Assembly: GCA_937888725.1 (NCBI GenBank)
Contig: CALARE010000057.1
Span: 1-14,590 of the forward strand
Source: an uncultured Alphaproteobacteria bacterium
Lineage (GTDB): Bacteria; Pseudomonadota; Alphaproteobacteria; CAAHEQ01; UBA3637
Reading direction: 5' to 3'
Length of the DNA: 14,590 bases
Positions 1 to 7,118 of the stretch are shown here, piece after piece. Positions within the stretch are counted from its first letter, which is position 1; each line of letters begins with the position of its first letter. Under the pieces are notes generated by a model. That model was not told where the DNA came from, ran no database searches, and saw only the letters and a program-made list of their open reading frames with translations. The translations under genes and the position numbers were made by a program.

Positions 1-27
1 AGAGCTAGTCTTGCATTTAGTGCTTAA
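1..27 (+). other. possible 3' tail of a gene entering from the left edge
   Basis: Reading from base 1, frame 1 is open for eight codons (ending LAFSA) and stops at the TAA at 25-27. Frame 2 is also open, to about base 94. Either could be the C-terminus of a plus-strand gene that starts outside the window. There is too little sequence to name a product or choose between them. The weak terminator-like hairpin at 63-90 would suit a gene ending at 27. Confidence 0.25.
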
Positions 28-62
28 AAACAGAGGAGTTAAAACGAAGTTATGTGATAATA

Positions 63-90
63 AAAAAACAGTCCCTAAGAACCGTTTTTT
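63..90 (+). terminator. weak terminator-like hairpin
   Basis: A run of A followed by CAGT (63-72) pairs with ACCG and a run of six T (81-90) around an 8-nt loop, with one A-C mismatch. The stem is AT-rich apart from two G-C pairs, so it would be a weak terminator. It could serve a gene that ends near the left edge. The rest of 91-203 shows no gene I can support, only short repeats of TTTTAAAAGC near 110, 155 and 168. Confidence 0.3.
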
Positions 91-203
91 ATAATGGGGC
101 GAAAGATGTTTTAAAAGCAGTCTTTAAATCATTGTGTTTTTATATGGCACATCGTCTTTTAAAAAGCGTTTTAAAAGCAAGTAGAAAGTTGAAAGAAGGA
201 TAT

Positions 204-239
204 AAAAAATCCCTGCGCGATCGCTACAGGGATTTTTTT
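204..239. terminator. bidirectional terminator downstream of rpsU
   Basis: A perfect 12-bp inverted repeat (204-215 with 227-238, core ATCCCTG/CAGGGAT) is flanked by A on one side and T on the other, so it can terminate in both directions. It lies 19 nt beyond the stop codon of the minus-strand rpsU gene. The 11-nt loop contains the palindrome GCGATCGC. Confidence 0.85.
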
Positions 240-257
240 AACTCTGAGAGGTATCAA

Positions 258-473
258 TTAGTACCCTTCAACGCTGAAACGTTTTCTTTTCATCTTACGA
301 GAACGGCGGATGCATTCTGTTGCTTTACGAGCTTTCTTTTCAGATGGTTTTTCGTAGTAACGACGTAGTTTCATTTCACGAAAACTGCCTTCACGTTGCA
401 TTTTCTTTTTTAAAACACGCAATGCTTGTTCAACGTTATTGTCATGGACAACGATAGTAACTATGGTACTCAC
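258..473 (-). CDS. rpsU: 30S ribosomal protein S21 (bS21)
   Basis: This encodes the small basic protein bS21, which binds late to the 30S platform near the anti-Shine-Dalgarno and helps translation initiation. The core VHDNNVEQALRVLKKKMQRE followed by GSFREMKLRRYYEKPSEKK is characteristic, and the C-terminus is very rich in Arg and Lys, as in the family. The start is uncertain. ATG codons at 495 and 521 fall within the predicted promoter, so they are unlikely. The GTG at 473, used here as the conventional choice (71 aa), sits inside the best Shine-Dalgarno. An ATA at 464 lies 6 nt after GAGGTG and would give MVTIVVHDNNV, the exact family N-terminus (68 aa). The gene is monocistronic, with its own promoter and terminator. 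Confidence 0.93.
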   Translation of the reverse strand: MSTIVTIVVHDNNVEQALRVLKKKMQREGSFREMKLRRYYEKPSEKKARKATECIRRSRKMKRKRFSVEGY

Positions 474-476
474 CTC
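471..476 (-). promoter_or_regulatory. Shine-Dalgarno of rpsU that points to an AUA start
   Basis: On the minus strand GAGGTG (extended GAGGTGA, 470-476) matches the anti-SD of 16S rRNA. It lies 6 nt before ATA at 464-462 and overlaps the alternative GTG at 473-471. No comparable SD precedes the GTG. This supports an AUA start, though only by position. Confidence 0.5.
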
Positions 477-492
477 ACTTTCATTGGAGCAC

Positions 493-521
493 ATTTTAAT
501 TGAATTTAAAATAAAATGCAA
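493..521 (-). promoter_or_regulatory. predicted sigma-70-like promoter of rpsU
   Basis: On the minus strand TTGCAT (521-516) is followed after exactly 17 nt by TAAAAT (498-493). Transcription would begin near 485-487, giving a leader of roughly 12-22 nt. It excludes the two upstream ATG codons as starts. Confidence 0.6.
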
Positions 522-569
522 GAACTTTTTTAACTTTTTAATAAAAAAGTGTTTGGAGGGATATTTTGG

Positions 570-598
570 TTGTTTTTTGGGGTGAAAAATGCTATATT
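570..598 (+). promoter_or_regulatory. predicted promoter of the rarA-rluC-asmA-acyP cluster
   Basis: TTGTTT (570-575) and TATATT (593-598) are separated by 17 nt, and the -10 is preceded by TGC, giving an extended -10. The predicted start is near 605, about 24 nt before the rarA ATG. Confidence 0.55.
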
Positions 599-628
599 CC
601 CGCTGTTATAAAATGATAGGCAAAATTT

Positions 629-1942
629 ATGCAGAATGATACATTATTTTCAGTTGGTGGGTTGCAAAAACCTTTAGCCGATAGATTGCGTCCTCGCACT
701 CTTGATGATGTCGTGGGACAAGCACATTTGCTCTCTGAAAAAGGGCCGTTAAGACGGATGTTGACTTCGGGGAAGGTGTCATCGTTTATTTTGTGGGGTC
801 CTCCAGGCTGTGGTAAGACGACGATTGCTCGAATTTTAGCTGATGAAGTGAAACTTTATTTTGAATCATTATCAGCTGTTTTTTCGGGCGTGGCAGATTT
901 AAGAAAGGTTTTTGAATTGGCTTCTCAGCGTCGACGCATGGGGAAGGGGACTCTTTTATTTGTTGATGAAATTCATCGTTTTAATCGAGCACAGCAAGAT
1001 GCATTTTTACCGTATGTTGAAGATGGGACGGTTGTGCTTGTTGGGGCAACGACTGAGAACCCCTCATTTGAGCTAAATGGGGCTTTGCTTTCAAGGTGTA
1101 AGGTTTTTGTTTTAAATCGTCTTTCTGATGAGGCGTTGGAAGAATTGCTTATAAAAGCAGAAACCGTTTTTGAAAAACCGATACCTTTGGATGAGGTGGG
1201 ACGCAATTACATTAAAGCGGTTGCCGACGGGGATGGCCGGTATTTTTTAAGTCTTGTTGATGCGGTTTATTCCTATGCAACTGAAAATGAAATTTTAGAT
1301 AAAGAATCACTTGAAATATTACTTCAAAAACGTTTTCCAAATTACGATAAAAACGCTGAAAATCATTATAATCTTATCTCGGCATTGCATAAATCAATTA
1401 GAGGGTCTGACCCCGATGCAGCACTTTATTGGTGTGCGAGGATGATAACTGCGGGCGAAGATGTGAAATATTTACTCCGCAGGTTGACACGGATTGCAAG
1501 TGAGGATGTGGGTTTGGCAGATCCGCTTGCTTTGGTACAAGCACATTGTGCATGGGATTCTTATGAACGTTTGGGGTCGCCTGAGGGTGATTTAGCGGTT
1601 GCTTCGTTGGCTGTTTATTTGGCGACCGCTCCTAAATCTGTCGGCGTTTATAAGGCGTGGAATGAGGCAAAACAAATGGCTCTTGAAACAGGGACTTTAA
1701 TGCCACCAAAGCATATTTTAAATGCTCCAACTAAATTAATGGCTCAACTGGGGTATAATGAGGGGTATCAATATGACCCTGATTTAGAAGATAGCTTTTC
1801 TGGGCAAAATTATTTCCCAGATGGGATGAAACGCCCGCACTTTTATCGTCCGCCTGAAAGAGGATTTGAACGTGAAATTAAAAAACGGATCGCCTATTGG
1901 CAAGACCTTCGTATAAAAAAACAAAAAAAAGATAAAAAGTAA
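629..1942 (+). CDS. rarA: replication-associated recombination protein RarA (MgsA family AAA+ ATPase)
   Basis: RarA is a clamp-loader-like AAA+ ATPase that acts at stalled replication forks and gaps, working with RecA, SSB and the replisome. The 437 aa are the usual full length. The N-terminus has the family signature PLADRLRPRTLDDVVGQAHL (residues 15-34). Walker A is GPPGCGKT (57-64), Walker B is LLFVDEIHRFN (109-119), sensor 1 is GATTENPSF (139-147), and the arginine finger lies in LLSRC (153-157). The C-terminal half carries the conserved segments DPDAALYW and ASEDVGLADP, then GYQYDPD and YFPDGM. The start codon has only a weak SD (AGG, 8 nt upstream). It is first in a co-directional cluster, and the 50 nt before the next gene contain no terminator. 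Confidence 0.96.
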   Translation: MQNDTLFSVGGLQKPLADRLRPRTLDDVVGQAHLLSEKGPLRRMLTSGKVSSFILWGPPGCGKTTIARILADEVKLYFESLSAVFSGVADLRKVFELASQRRRMGKGTLLFVDEIHRFNRAQQDAFLPYVEDGTVVLVGATTENPSFELNGALLSRCKVFVLNRLSDEALEELLIKAETVFEKPIPLDEVGRNYIKAVADGDGRYFLSLVDAVYSYATENEILDKESLEILLQKRFPNYDKNAENHYNLISALHKSIRGSDPDAALYWCARMITAGEDVKYLLRRLTRIASEDVGLADPLALVQAHCAWDSYERLGSPEGDLAVASLAVYLATAPKSVGVYKAWNEAKQMALETGTLMPPKHILNAPTKLMAQLGYNEGYQYDPDLEDSFSGQNYFPDGMKRPHFYRPPERGFEREIKKRIAYWQDLRIKKQKKDKK

Positions 1943-1992
1943 TTGCATTTATTTAAGAAAACAGATATACCTTTTTTTATAAGGAGATTAAA

Positions 1993-2991
1993 TTGTCTAA
2001 AGTTCAATTTGTAATTGTTAAAAATGAAGATGACGGTATCCGCTTGGATCGTTGGTTTTCAAGGCATTATCCAGCGTTGAAAAATGGTCAGTTGCAAAAG
2101 CTTTTGCGAGCTAAGAATATCAAAGTAAATGGCCAAAAAGCGACGACAGATTTTAGATTGACTGTTGGAGATGAAATTAGAATTCCGCCACTTCAGATAG
2201 ATGAAAATAGGGATAAAACAGCCCCGCGAGCCTTGTCAAAGGCAGATATTACCTTTATGCAAGGATTGGTAATTTATAAGGATGAGGATGTTATTGTTCT
2301 GAATAAACCAGCAGGATTGGCCGTGCAAGGTGGAACAAAAACGACACGCCATATTGATGGGTTGTTAGACGCACTTCGTTTTGAAAAAAATGAAAAACCA
2401 CATCTTGTCCATCGATTAGATAAGGATACGTCTGGGGTGCTTATATTAGGGCGTAGTGCAAATGCAGCTGCCGCTCTTGCAAAAGCATTTAAAAATAGAA
2501 AGGCTCAAAAGGTTTATTGGGCTGTTGTTGTTGGTAAACCAAAGCTTTTATCTGGTAAAATTGATGCACCCCTTGCTAAAGTTGGTAATGGGCAAGGTAA
2601 AGAACAGATGAAAATAGATTTTGATGCTGGACAAAAAGCTCAGACACTTTATCGTGTCGTTGATGCCTTAGCTCGAAAAGCATCTTGGCTTGAGATGTCC
2701 CCTTTAACTGGTAGAACGCACCAATTGCGGGTACATTGTATGGCACTTAACACACCGATTGCTGGTGATGTAAAATATGGTGGTGAACGAGCTATTTCCT
2801 TGGGGTTACCACACGAAAATAAGATGCATTTGCATGCAAGAGGTTTAAAAATTGCACATCCAAATCCCAAAAAAGGGATGATTACAATTTTTGCAGATTT
2901 ACCACCACATATGAAGGATACGTTTGATTTTTTAGGTTTTGATGAAAGTCAACCAGTTAATCCATTTGATTATTTTAAAAAGGATGAATAA
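1993..2991 (+). CDS. rluC: 23S rRNA pseudouridine synthase, RluC/RluD family
   Basis: This RluA-family enzyme isomerises uridines to pseudouridine in 23S rRNA. An S4-like RNA-binding domain covers about residues 14-65 (GIRLDRWFSRHYP, then LRAKNIKVNG). The catalytic domain follows with VIVLNKPAGLAVQGG (100-114), then HRLDKDTSGVLILGR (140-154), whose Asp143 is the expected nucleophile. GRTHQLRVH (240-248) and PIAGDVKYGG (255-264) follow. The 332 aa suit RluC, which acts on the 955/2504/2580 sites in E. coli; RluD specificity cannot be excluded from sequence alone. The start is TTG, chosen because AAGGAG lies 6 nt upstream at 1981-1986. The 3-nt gap to the next gene implies translational coupling. 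Confidence 0.92.
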   Translation: MSKVQFVIVKNEDDGIRLDRWFSRHYPALKNGQLQKLLRAKNIKVNGQKATTDFRLTVGDEIRIPPLQIDENRDKTAPRALSKADITFMQGLVIYKDEDVIVLNKPAGLAVQGGTKTTRHIDGLLDALRFEKNEKPHLVHRLDKDTSGVLILGRSANAAAALAKAFKNRKAQKVYWAVVVGKPKLLSGKIDAPLAKVGNGQGKEQMKIDFDAGQKAQTLYRVVDALARKASWLEMSPLTGRTHQLRVHCMALNTPIAGDVKYGGERAISLGLPHENKMHLHARGLKIAHPNPKKGMITIFADLPPHMKDTFDFLGFDESQPVNPFDYFKKDE

Positions 2992-2994
2992 AAA

Positions 2995-5280
2995 ATGTTT
3001 AGATTAATACGTTTTCTGTTTTTATTGGTTATCACATTACTTGTTACTTTATATCTTTTATTATTATTTGTGGATTTAAATCATTTTAAAGAACCAATTG
3101 AAAGAGAGCTTACGACCGTTTTAAAACGGCCTGTAACGGTTGAACGTATTAATTTGAGTATGTCATTGGTACCAAGTGTCGATGTGCGTGGTGTTACGGT
3201 CCATAATTTGAAAGAGTTTGATGAAAAAACAGTATTTGCAAAGGTTGCTGAATTGAATTTATCACTTGCAATTCTTCCCTTATTTAAGGGAGTTATTCAA
3301 GTTGATGATATTTTGGTGAATGATGCTAAAGTTTTTTTAACTGAAAAAGATGGTAAAAATAACTGGTCAGTTCCCCAAAAAACATTGGATAAGTCAGATG
3401 ATGGGGTTGTAGTTGAAGATAAGAATAAAACCGCTACTTTTAATTTAAAACGTATTCAATTACAATATATTTCTTTGAAAAACATTACAGTTTCTTATAC
3501 ATCTGATGTCAAAAAAGAAACTTTTGTTATTCAAAATGCATCTTTTTCGCAGATGAAAAATTTATTTATGCATTTCCAATATAATAATGAGCCAATACAA
3601 ATAACTTTGGCAGCAGAGGATATGTTTTCTGTTTTATTGTCAAATCGTTTAAATGACTTTGCATTTAATTTAAAAATGAAAAATATGGATGCTAATGTCG
3701 CAGGAACAATTGGAAACATAAGTGATTTAGATGAAATGGATTTAACAGTCAATATAACAGCAGATAATGTAAAAAATATATTAGCTGTTTTTAGTGCTGA
3801 TTTACCGAAAAGTTTTTCTATTCTTGACAAAAAGGGTACGATTTCCTTTTCGCTAGATGGTGGTATAAAAAAATTTGATGTGAAAGATTTAAAAGCTGAT
3901 TTAAAAGGAGTTGCGTCCCTTGATTTGGAAGCGGTATTGCAAGATATAGCGACAAATCCAAAAATTAATGTTCAAGGGGTGCTTGATGTTGCAAAGACAA
4001 ATATAGATGGGCGTATATTGCAACCAATTAATGCAACTTTTCATATTGATTTTAGTGATAAAGTTTTTTTAATTTCCGACACAAAGATTTTCATTGATAA
4101 ATCAGATATCGAGCTTGGTGCAAAAATTGATTTAAATCAAACAGTTCCGATGATTACAGGGCAACTTTTTTCAAAATATTTTAATATGGATGATATGTTT
4201 GTTTCAGATGAATTATCGGCTTCAAATGACAAAATTGCAAAACCACAAAGTTCGTCTAAAAAGGCAGAAGAATTTGATTTGTCATTTTTAAAAGCTTTAA
4301 ATGCTAATATAGCTGCATCTTTTTCAAATTTAAAACTTTTTGATGGTGGGTATCATAAAGCATCGTTAGGTATTAAATTAAAAGATGGTATTATGTCATT
4401 AAATCCTGTCTCGTTTGATTTGCTTTCGGGAAATATTGTCGGACAGGGGGTTTTGAATGCTGAAACAAAGCCGTTGAGTGTGCAACTTTCATTAAATGCA
4501 AAAGGTGTGATGTTAAGCTCACTAAATATTTTAAAACCACATTTAAAAGACACCCCTGCAGATATGGTTTTACAGTTGACTTCAAAAGGAAATACAGAAC
4601 AAACATTGTTAGAGAATTTGAATGGTCAGTTACAGGTACAAATGCCAAAAGGAGTTATCGTTAATAAATGGTTTAATTCTTTGCCTGTCGCTATTGGTGC
4701 TATTTCTAAAAATAATGCATTCTCGTATTCAGGAGGAGAGTACTATTCTAAATTATCATGTGCGTCACTTAATTTAAAGGTGAAAGATGGGCTGATTCAT
4801 TCAGATAAGAACATTGCTTTGGAAACTTCTTTAATAAATTTAGTGGTTAGTGGTGATATTGATTTGAAAAAGAAATATTTGTCGCTGTCTTTGATACCAT
4901 CGATTAATCAATTAAATAATAAACTAAATAAAAAACTTTCATTTGCACAGTATGTTAAATTGCAAGGTCCTTTTAATAAAATTGAAATGAAAGAGGATGT
5001 GAAAGGGGCTTTGAATGCTGTTGCAGATAAAAAATTGGAGAAATTGGCTGAAAAAGTAACTGGTTCAGAAATTCAAAAAGAAGAACTTATCCCTGTTGGC
5101 GGTTTATGCAGAAAAGCAATGGGTGAAGAAGTTACGCCTATTGTGGAAGAAGAACAAGTACAACCTGTTAAAAAACAGGAAACAAAAAAAGAGATTGTTA
5201 AGGAAATTAAAAATTCTCTTGAAGAACAGGTAAAGTCAAAACTTGAAAAGTCACTTTCAGATATATTGAAGAAAAAGTAA
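2995..5280 (+). CDS. AsmA-family inner-membrane/periplasmic protein
   Basis: AsmA-family proteins are anchored in the inner membrane by one N-terminal helix, with a large beta-rich periplasmic part related to lipid-bridge proteins; they affect outer-membrane assembly and phospholipid transport. Here residues 5-27 form a strongly hydrophobic helix. Next comes the family-type N-terminal domain (IERELTTVLKRPVTVERI, then VPSVDVRGVTV). The C-terminal AsmA-like domain covers about 530-690, with NGQLQVQMPKGVI and SGDIDLKKKYLSLSLIPS. The last 60 residues are a Glu/Lys-rich, probably helical tail. The ATG lies 3 nt after the rluC stop and uses AGGA within the end of rluC. The 761 aa are within the range for the family. 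It is not clearly AsmA itself rather than a paralogue, so no symbol is given. Confidence 0.85.
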   Translation: MFRLIRFLFLLVITLLVTLYLLLLFVDLNHFKEPIERELTTVLKRPVTVERINLSMSLVPSVDVRGVTVHNLKEFDEKTVFAKVAELNLSLAILPLFKGVIQVDDILVNDAKVFLTEKDGKNNWSVPQKTLDKSDDGVVVEDKNKTATFNLKRIQLQYISLKNITVSYTSDVKKETFVIQNASFSQMKNLFMHFQYNNEPIQITLAAEDMFSVLLSNRLNDFAFNLKMKNMDANVAGTIGNISDLDEMDLTVNITADNVKNILAVFSADLPKSFSILDKKGTISFSLDGGIKKFDVKDLKADLKGVASLDLEAVLQDIATNPKINVQGVLDVAKTNIDGRILQPINATFHIDFSDKVFLISDTKIFIDKSDIELGAKIDLNQTVPMITGQLFSKYFNMDDMFVSDELSASNDKIAKPQSSSKKAEEFDLSFLKALNANIAASFSNLKLFDGGYHKASLGIKLKDGIMSLNPVSFDLLSGNIVGQGVLNAETKPLSVQLSLNAKGVMLSSLNILKPHLKDTPADMVLQLTSKGNTEQTLLENLNGQLQVQMPKGVIVNKWFNSLPVAIGAISKNNAFSYSGGEYYSKLSCASLNLKVKDGLIHSDKNIALETSLINLVVSGDIDLKKKYLSLSLIPSINQLNNKLNKKLSFAQYVKLQGPFNKIEMKEDVKGALNAVADKKLEKLAEKVTGSEIQKEELIPVGGLCRKAMGEEVTPIVEEEQVQPVKKQETKKEIVKEIKNSLEEQVKSKLEKSLSDILKKK

Positions 5281-5571
5281 ATGAAAGAAGTTCATTTTTA
5301 CGTTTCTGGACGTGTTCAAGGTGTTGGCTATCGTGCTTGGTGTGTTCGTCAGGCAAAAAGTTTTGGTCTTTCTGGTTGGGTTCGAAACCGCAGAGATGGA
5401 ACGGTTGAAATTTTAGCAAAGGGTGAAGATCCTGCTATTACATTATTTATCAAGTCTTGTAAAAAAGGGCCTCTTTGGGCCAATGTTATAGCCTTAACAC
5501 CTGTTATGTTAGCGGATGCGTATTTACCGATTGTTGAGGATGGTTTGTTTGTCCAAAAACCAACTGTTTAA
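5281..5571 (+). CDS. acyP: acylphosphatase
   Basis: Acylphosphatase hydrolyses carboxyl-phosphate bonds such as acetyl phosphate or 1,3-bisphosphoglycerate in the cytosol. The 96 aa match the family length. The N-terminal motif VSGRVQGVGYRAW (8-20) contains the phosphate-binding loop with Arg18. The second motif, LSGWVRNRRDGTVEI (30-44), contains Asn36, the other catalytic residue. GPLWANV (64-70) stands where most members have a GPP segment. The ATG directly abuts the TAA of the preceding gene (zero spacing), and there is little SD (GAAGAAAAAG), so translation probably depends on coupling. A strong terminator follows 19 nt after the stop. Confidence 0.95.
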   Translation: MKEVHFYVSGRVQGVGYRAWCVRQAKSFGLSGWVRNRRDGTVEILAKGEDPAITLFIKSCKKGPLWANVIALTPVMLADAYLPIVEDGLFVQKPTV

Positions 5572-5590
5572 GGATGTTAATGGATATGAA

Positions 5591-5616
5591 AAAGCCTCCA
5601 AATGGAGGCTTTAATT
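5591..5616. terminator. bidirectional terminator between acyP and the convergent gene
   Basis: AAAGCCTCC (5591-5599) pairs with GGAGGCTTT (5604-5612) around a 4-nt loop. T-rich sequence lies on both exits: TTTAATTTT on the plus strand and a run of T on the minus strand. It ends the rarA cluster and also serves the minus-strand gene that stops at 5631. Confidence 0.85.
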
Positions 5617-5630
5617 TTAATAAAAGATCT

Positions 5631-5954
5631 TTAAGCTGCTTTTATTTCTGGTAATGGAATTTTATCCATTAATTTAACAGCTGTGAAATATTCTCTAATA
5701 ATAGAAGAACCTTGTGCCTCAACCACAAGTACTTTCGTCGCTTTTGCTAAATTAGAGCGGACATTTGGATTGATATAATCCAAAACAATTGTATTTTCAT
5801 GATTGCGGTATAAAATAGCATGTTCACCACCATCATAAATGATTGTTGGTTTTTCTTCACTCGTCAACCGTGCACGAATAATGAATAATAATTCACCAGC
5901 AGAATTTCGTAAAATATCATATTTTGATTCTTGTTCTATAACACTTTTTTGCAT
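5631..5954 (-). CDS. small cytosolic hypothetical protein
   Basis: I do not recognise this 107-aa protein. It has no signal peptide or membrane segment. The composition suggests alternating strands and helices (LLFIIRARL, TIIYDGG, HAILYRN, TIVLDYI, KVLVVEAQ, SSIIREYF), compatible with a single small beta-rich domain. No cysteines or obvious catalytic motif are seen. The start is well supported: on the minus strand AGGTGAGG (5966-5959) lies 4-6 nt before the ATG. A possible promoter is at 5988-6016. It appears monocistronic and convergent with acyP. Confidence 0.8.
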   Translation of the reverse strand: MQKSVIEQESKYDILRNSAGELLFIIRARLTSEEKPTIIYDGGEHAILYRNHENTIVLDYINPNVRSNLAKATKVLVVEAQGSSIIREYFTAVKLMDKIPLPEIKAA

Positions 5955-5987
5955 TTTGCCTCACCTAATAAAATTTAAGATAACGTC

Positions 5988-6016
5988 ATTATTTCATAAA
6001 TAAAAAGGAAAATCAA
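5988..6016 (-). promoter_or_regulatory. possible promoter of the 107-aa hypothetical gene
   Basis: On the minus strand TTGATT (6016-6011) is followed after 17 nt by AATAAT (5993-5988), giving a leader of about 28 nt. The -10 lacks the first consensus T and the region is very AT-rich, so this is weak evidence. Confidence 0.35.
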
Positions 6017-6055
6017 TAAAAAATATCACCTATTTTTGAAAAAAGAAATAAATTT

Positions 6056-6415
6056 TTATCTGATATTGAGCAAATATTTTAATTTATCTGGTGATCCAGT
6101 GTCCCAACCTGTTGTATAACCTTTATCCGTGAAAATAATAGGTGTGGAAACATGACCTGTTGGCATATTGTGTTTTTTTGCTAACTCTTTAATTTGTATG
6201 CGATTTTCAGCTGTGCTTAAATCTTTTACAAGATAGGTAATGTTATTTTTCTTTTTCAAATCATTTAAAAAGTCAATCGCATGATGTGTTCTGGTACATT
6301 CAGAACGTGTAAAAATGACAACATTTGTTGTTAAATTAGGATCTGTGTCATCAGAGCAACTAGGTGTAAAAAGTAAAGAAAGTGATAAAAAAAGTGCTGA
6401 TAAAGTTTTTTTCAT
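6056..6415 (-). CDS. exported glutaredoxin-like (thioredoxin-fold) protein, possibly a lipoprotein
   Basis: The 119-aa product starts with a signal sequence, MKKTLSALFLSLSLLFTPSC. Cys20 could be lipidated, although the box (TPSC) departs from consensus, so it may be a lipoprotein or a cleaved periplasmic protein. The rest resembles glutaredoxin: VVIFTRSECTRT (32-43) places one cysteine, Cys40, after the first strand in a CxxT arrangement, and VSTPIIFTD (89-97) supplies the cis-Pro loop, followed by GYTTGWD. The usual CPYC pair is absent, so any redox chemistry would be monothiol. This start is chosen over upstream codons because an SD (AAGGGGAA) precedes it and the predicted promoter lies between. 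It diverges from the chromate-transporter pair. Confidence 0.75.
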   Translation of the reverse strand: MKKTLSALFLSLSLLFTPSCSDDTDPNLTTNVVIFTRSECTRTHHAIDFLNDLKKKNNITYLVKDLSTAENRIQIKELAKKHNMPTGHVSTPIIFTDKGYTTGWDTGSPDKLKYLLNIR

Positions 6416-6445
6416 GTGGTTCCCCTTTTGTGATTGTTTTTTTTG

Positions 6446-6474
6446 AGTATAAGAGGATATATTACGTTTGTAAA
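6446..6474 (-). promoter_or_regulatory. predicted promoter of the glutaredoxin-like gene
   Basis: On the minus strand TTTACA (6474-6469) and TATACT (6451-6446) are 17 nt apart, both near consensus. The start would fall near 6439, leaving a leader of about 24 nt that contains the SD. Confidence 0.65.
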
Positions 6475-6495
6475 GAAAAAAATGATATTTTTTTA

Positions 6496-6525
6496 TTGAC
6501 AATTTTGTTGTATTTAGATTATACA
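6496..6525 (+). promoter_or_regulatory. predicted promoter of the chromate-transporter pair
   Basis: A consensus TTGACA (6496-6501) is followed after 18 nt by TATACA (6520-6525). The ATG at 6534 lies only 8 nt past the -10, so the transcript would begin at or within a base or two of the start codon. The divergent promoter's -35 lies 21 nt away, so one bound protein could affect both. Confidence 0.55.
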
Positions 6526-6533
6526 AAGGGACT

Positions 6534-7118
6534 ATGAAAAAACTATCATATTATCAACGGTTATGGTTGCTTTTTACGACTTTTTTTCAAATCGCTCTTT
6601 TTGTTGTAGGGGGTGGTTTGGCGATGCTTCCTGTTGTAGAGGAAAAATTTGTCCGTAAAAATAAAATACTTACACAAAATGATGTGTTGGATATGATTGT
6701 TGTTACGCAGACAGTTCCTGGTCTTATCGCGGTTAATAGTGCTGTTTTTGTCGGATCAAAAGTAGCTGGGTTTTTAGGGGCCTTGGTGTCCATGATTGCG
6801 GTTATTTTGCCATCAATTGTTATTATCTTATTGATTGCGATTTTCTTTCATGGTCTTGATTCAAAAAATCCGATTTTGGTTTGTGCATTTGGAGCAGTTC
6901 GTTCCTGTATTACAGGTGTTTTTTTGGTAACTGCTTGGCGATTACAAAAAAAAGTTTTAATATCCCCATTATCGATTGCAACGGTCTTTGTCCTTTTTAT
7001 TGTACTGGTTGCAGGTGTAAATCCTGTGGTTGTGCTATTAAGCTCTTTGCCCGTTGGTTATATGTATCTTTATCTTGTTAAAAAGGGTAAAGTTGCCACA
7101 TTATTGGGGGGTAGATAA
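6534..7118 (+). CDS. chromate transporter family protein, first half of a split pair
   Basis: This is a short-chain CHR protein (194 aa). CHR proteins move chromate or related oxyanions across the inner membrane; two short chains, encoded in tandem, together equal one long-chain ChrA. The conserved N-terminal signature is visible as FFQIALFVVGGGLAMLP (17-33). VTQTVPGLIAVNSAVFVG (57-74) is the family's PG segment. About five hydrophobic segments fill the remainder (near 76-105, 113-135 and 143-185). Its stop overlaps the next start (TAATG), indicating a coupled pair that probably works as a heterodimer. Chromate is the family name; the true substrate here is unknown. Confidence 0.88.
   Translation: MKKLSYYQRLWLLFTTFFQIALFVVGGGLAMLPVVEEKFVRKNKILTQNDVLDMIVVTQTVPGLIAVNSAVFVGSKVAGFLGALVSMIAVILPSIVIILLIAIFFHGLDSKNPILVCAFGAVRSCITGVFLVTAWRLQKKVLISPLSIATVFVLFIVLVAGVNPVVVLLSSLPVGYMYLYLVKKGKVATLLGGR

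Noticed and set aside
217..224. GCGATCGC palindrome as a HIP1-type or methylation motif
   Set aside because: There is a single copy within a terminator loop and no enrichment noticed elsewhere in the window, so no special role can be claimed.
54..368. Open plus-strand frame of about 104 codons starting with GTG
   Set aside because: It runs through the strong terminator at 204-239 and then antisense to rpsU. Its nearest SD-like GAGGAG is about 16 nt away, and an immediate ATG-TGA sits at 52. It is best explained as chance in AT-rich DNA.
3531..4648. Several minus-strand open frames inside the AsmA-like gene
   Set aside because: They are short, lack SD sequences and lie antisense to a continuous family-matching protein.
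6416..6526. N-terminal extension of the glutaredoxin-like gene to an ATG at 6526
   Set aside because: The extension spans both divergent promoters and would bury the signal peptide; the ATG at 6415 has an SD.
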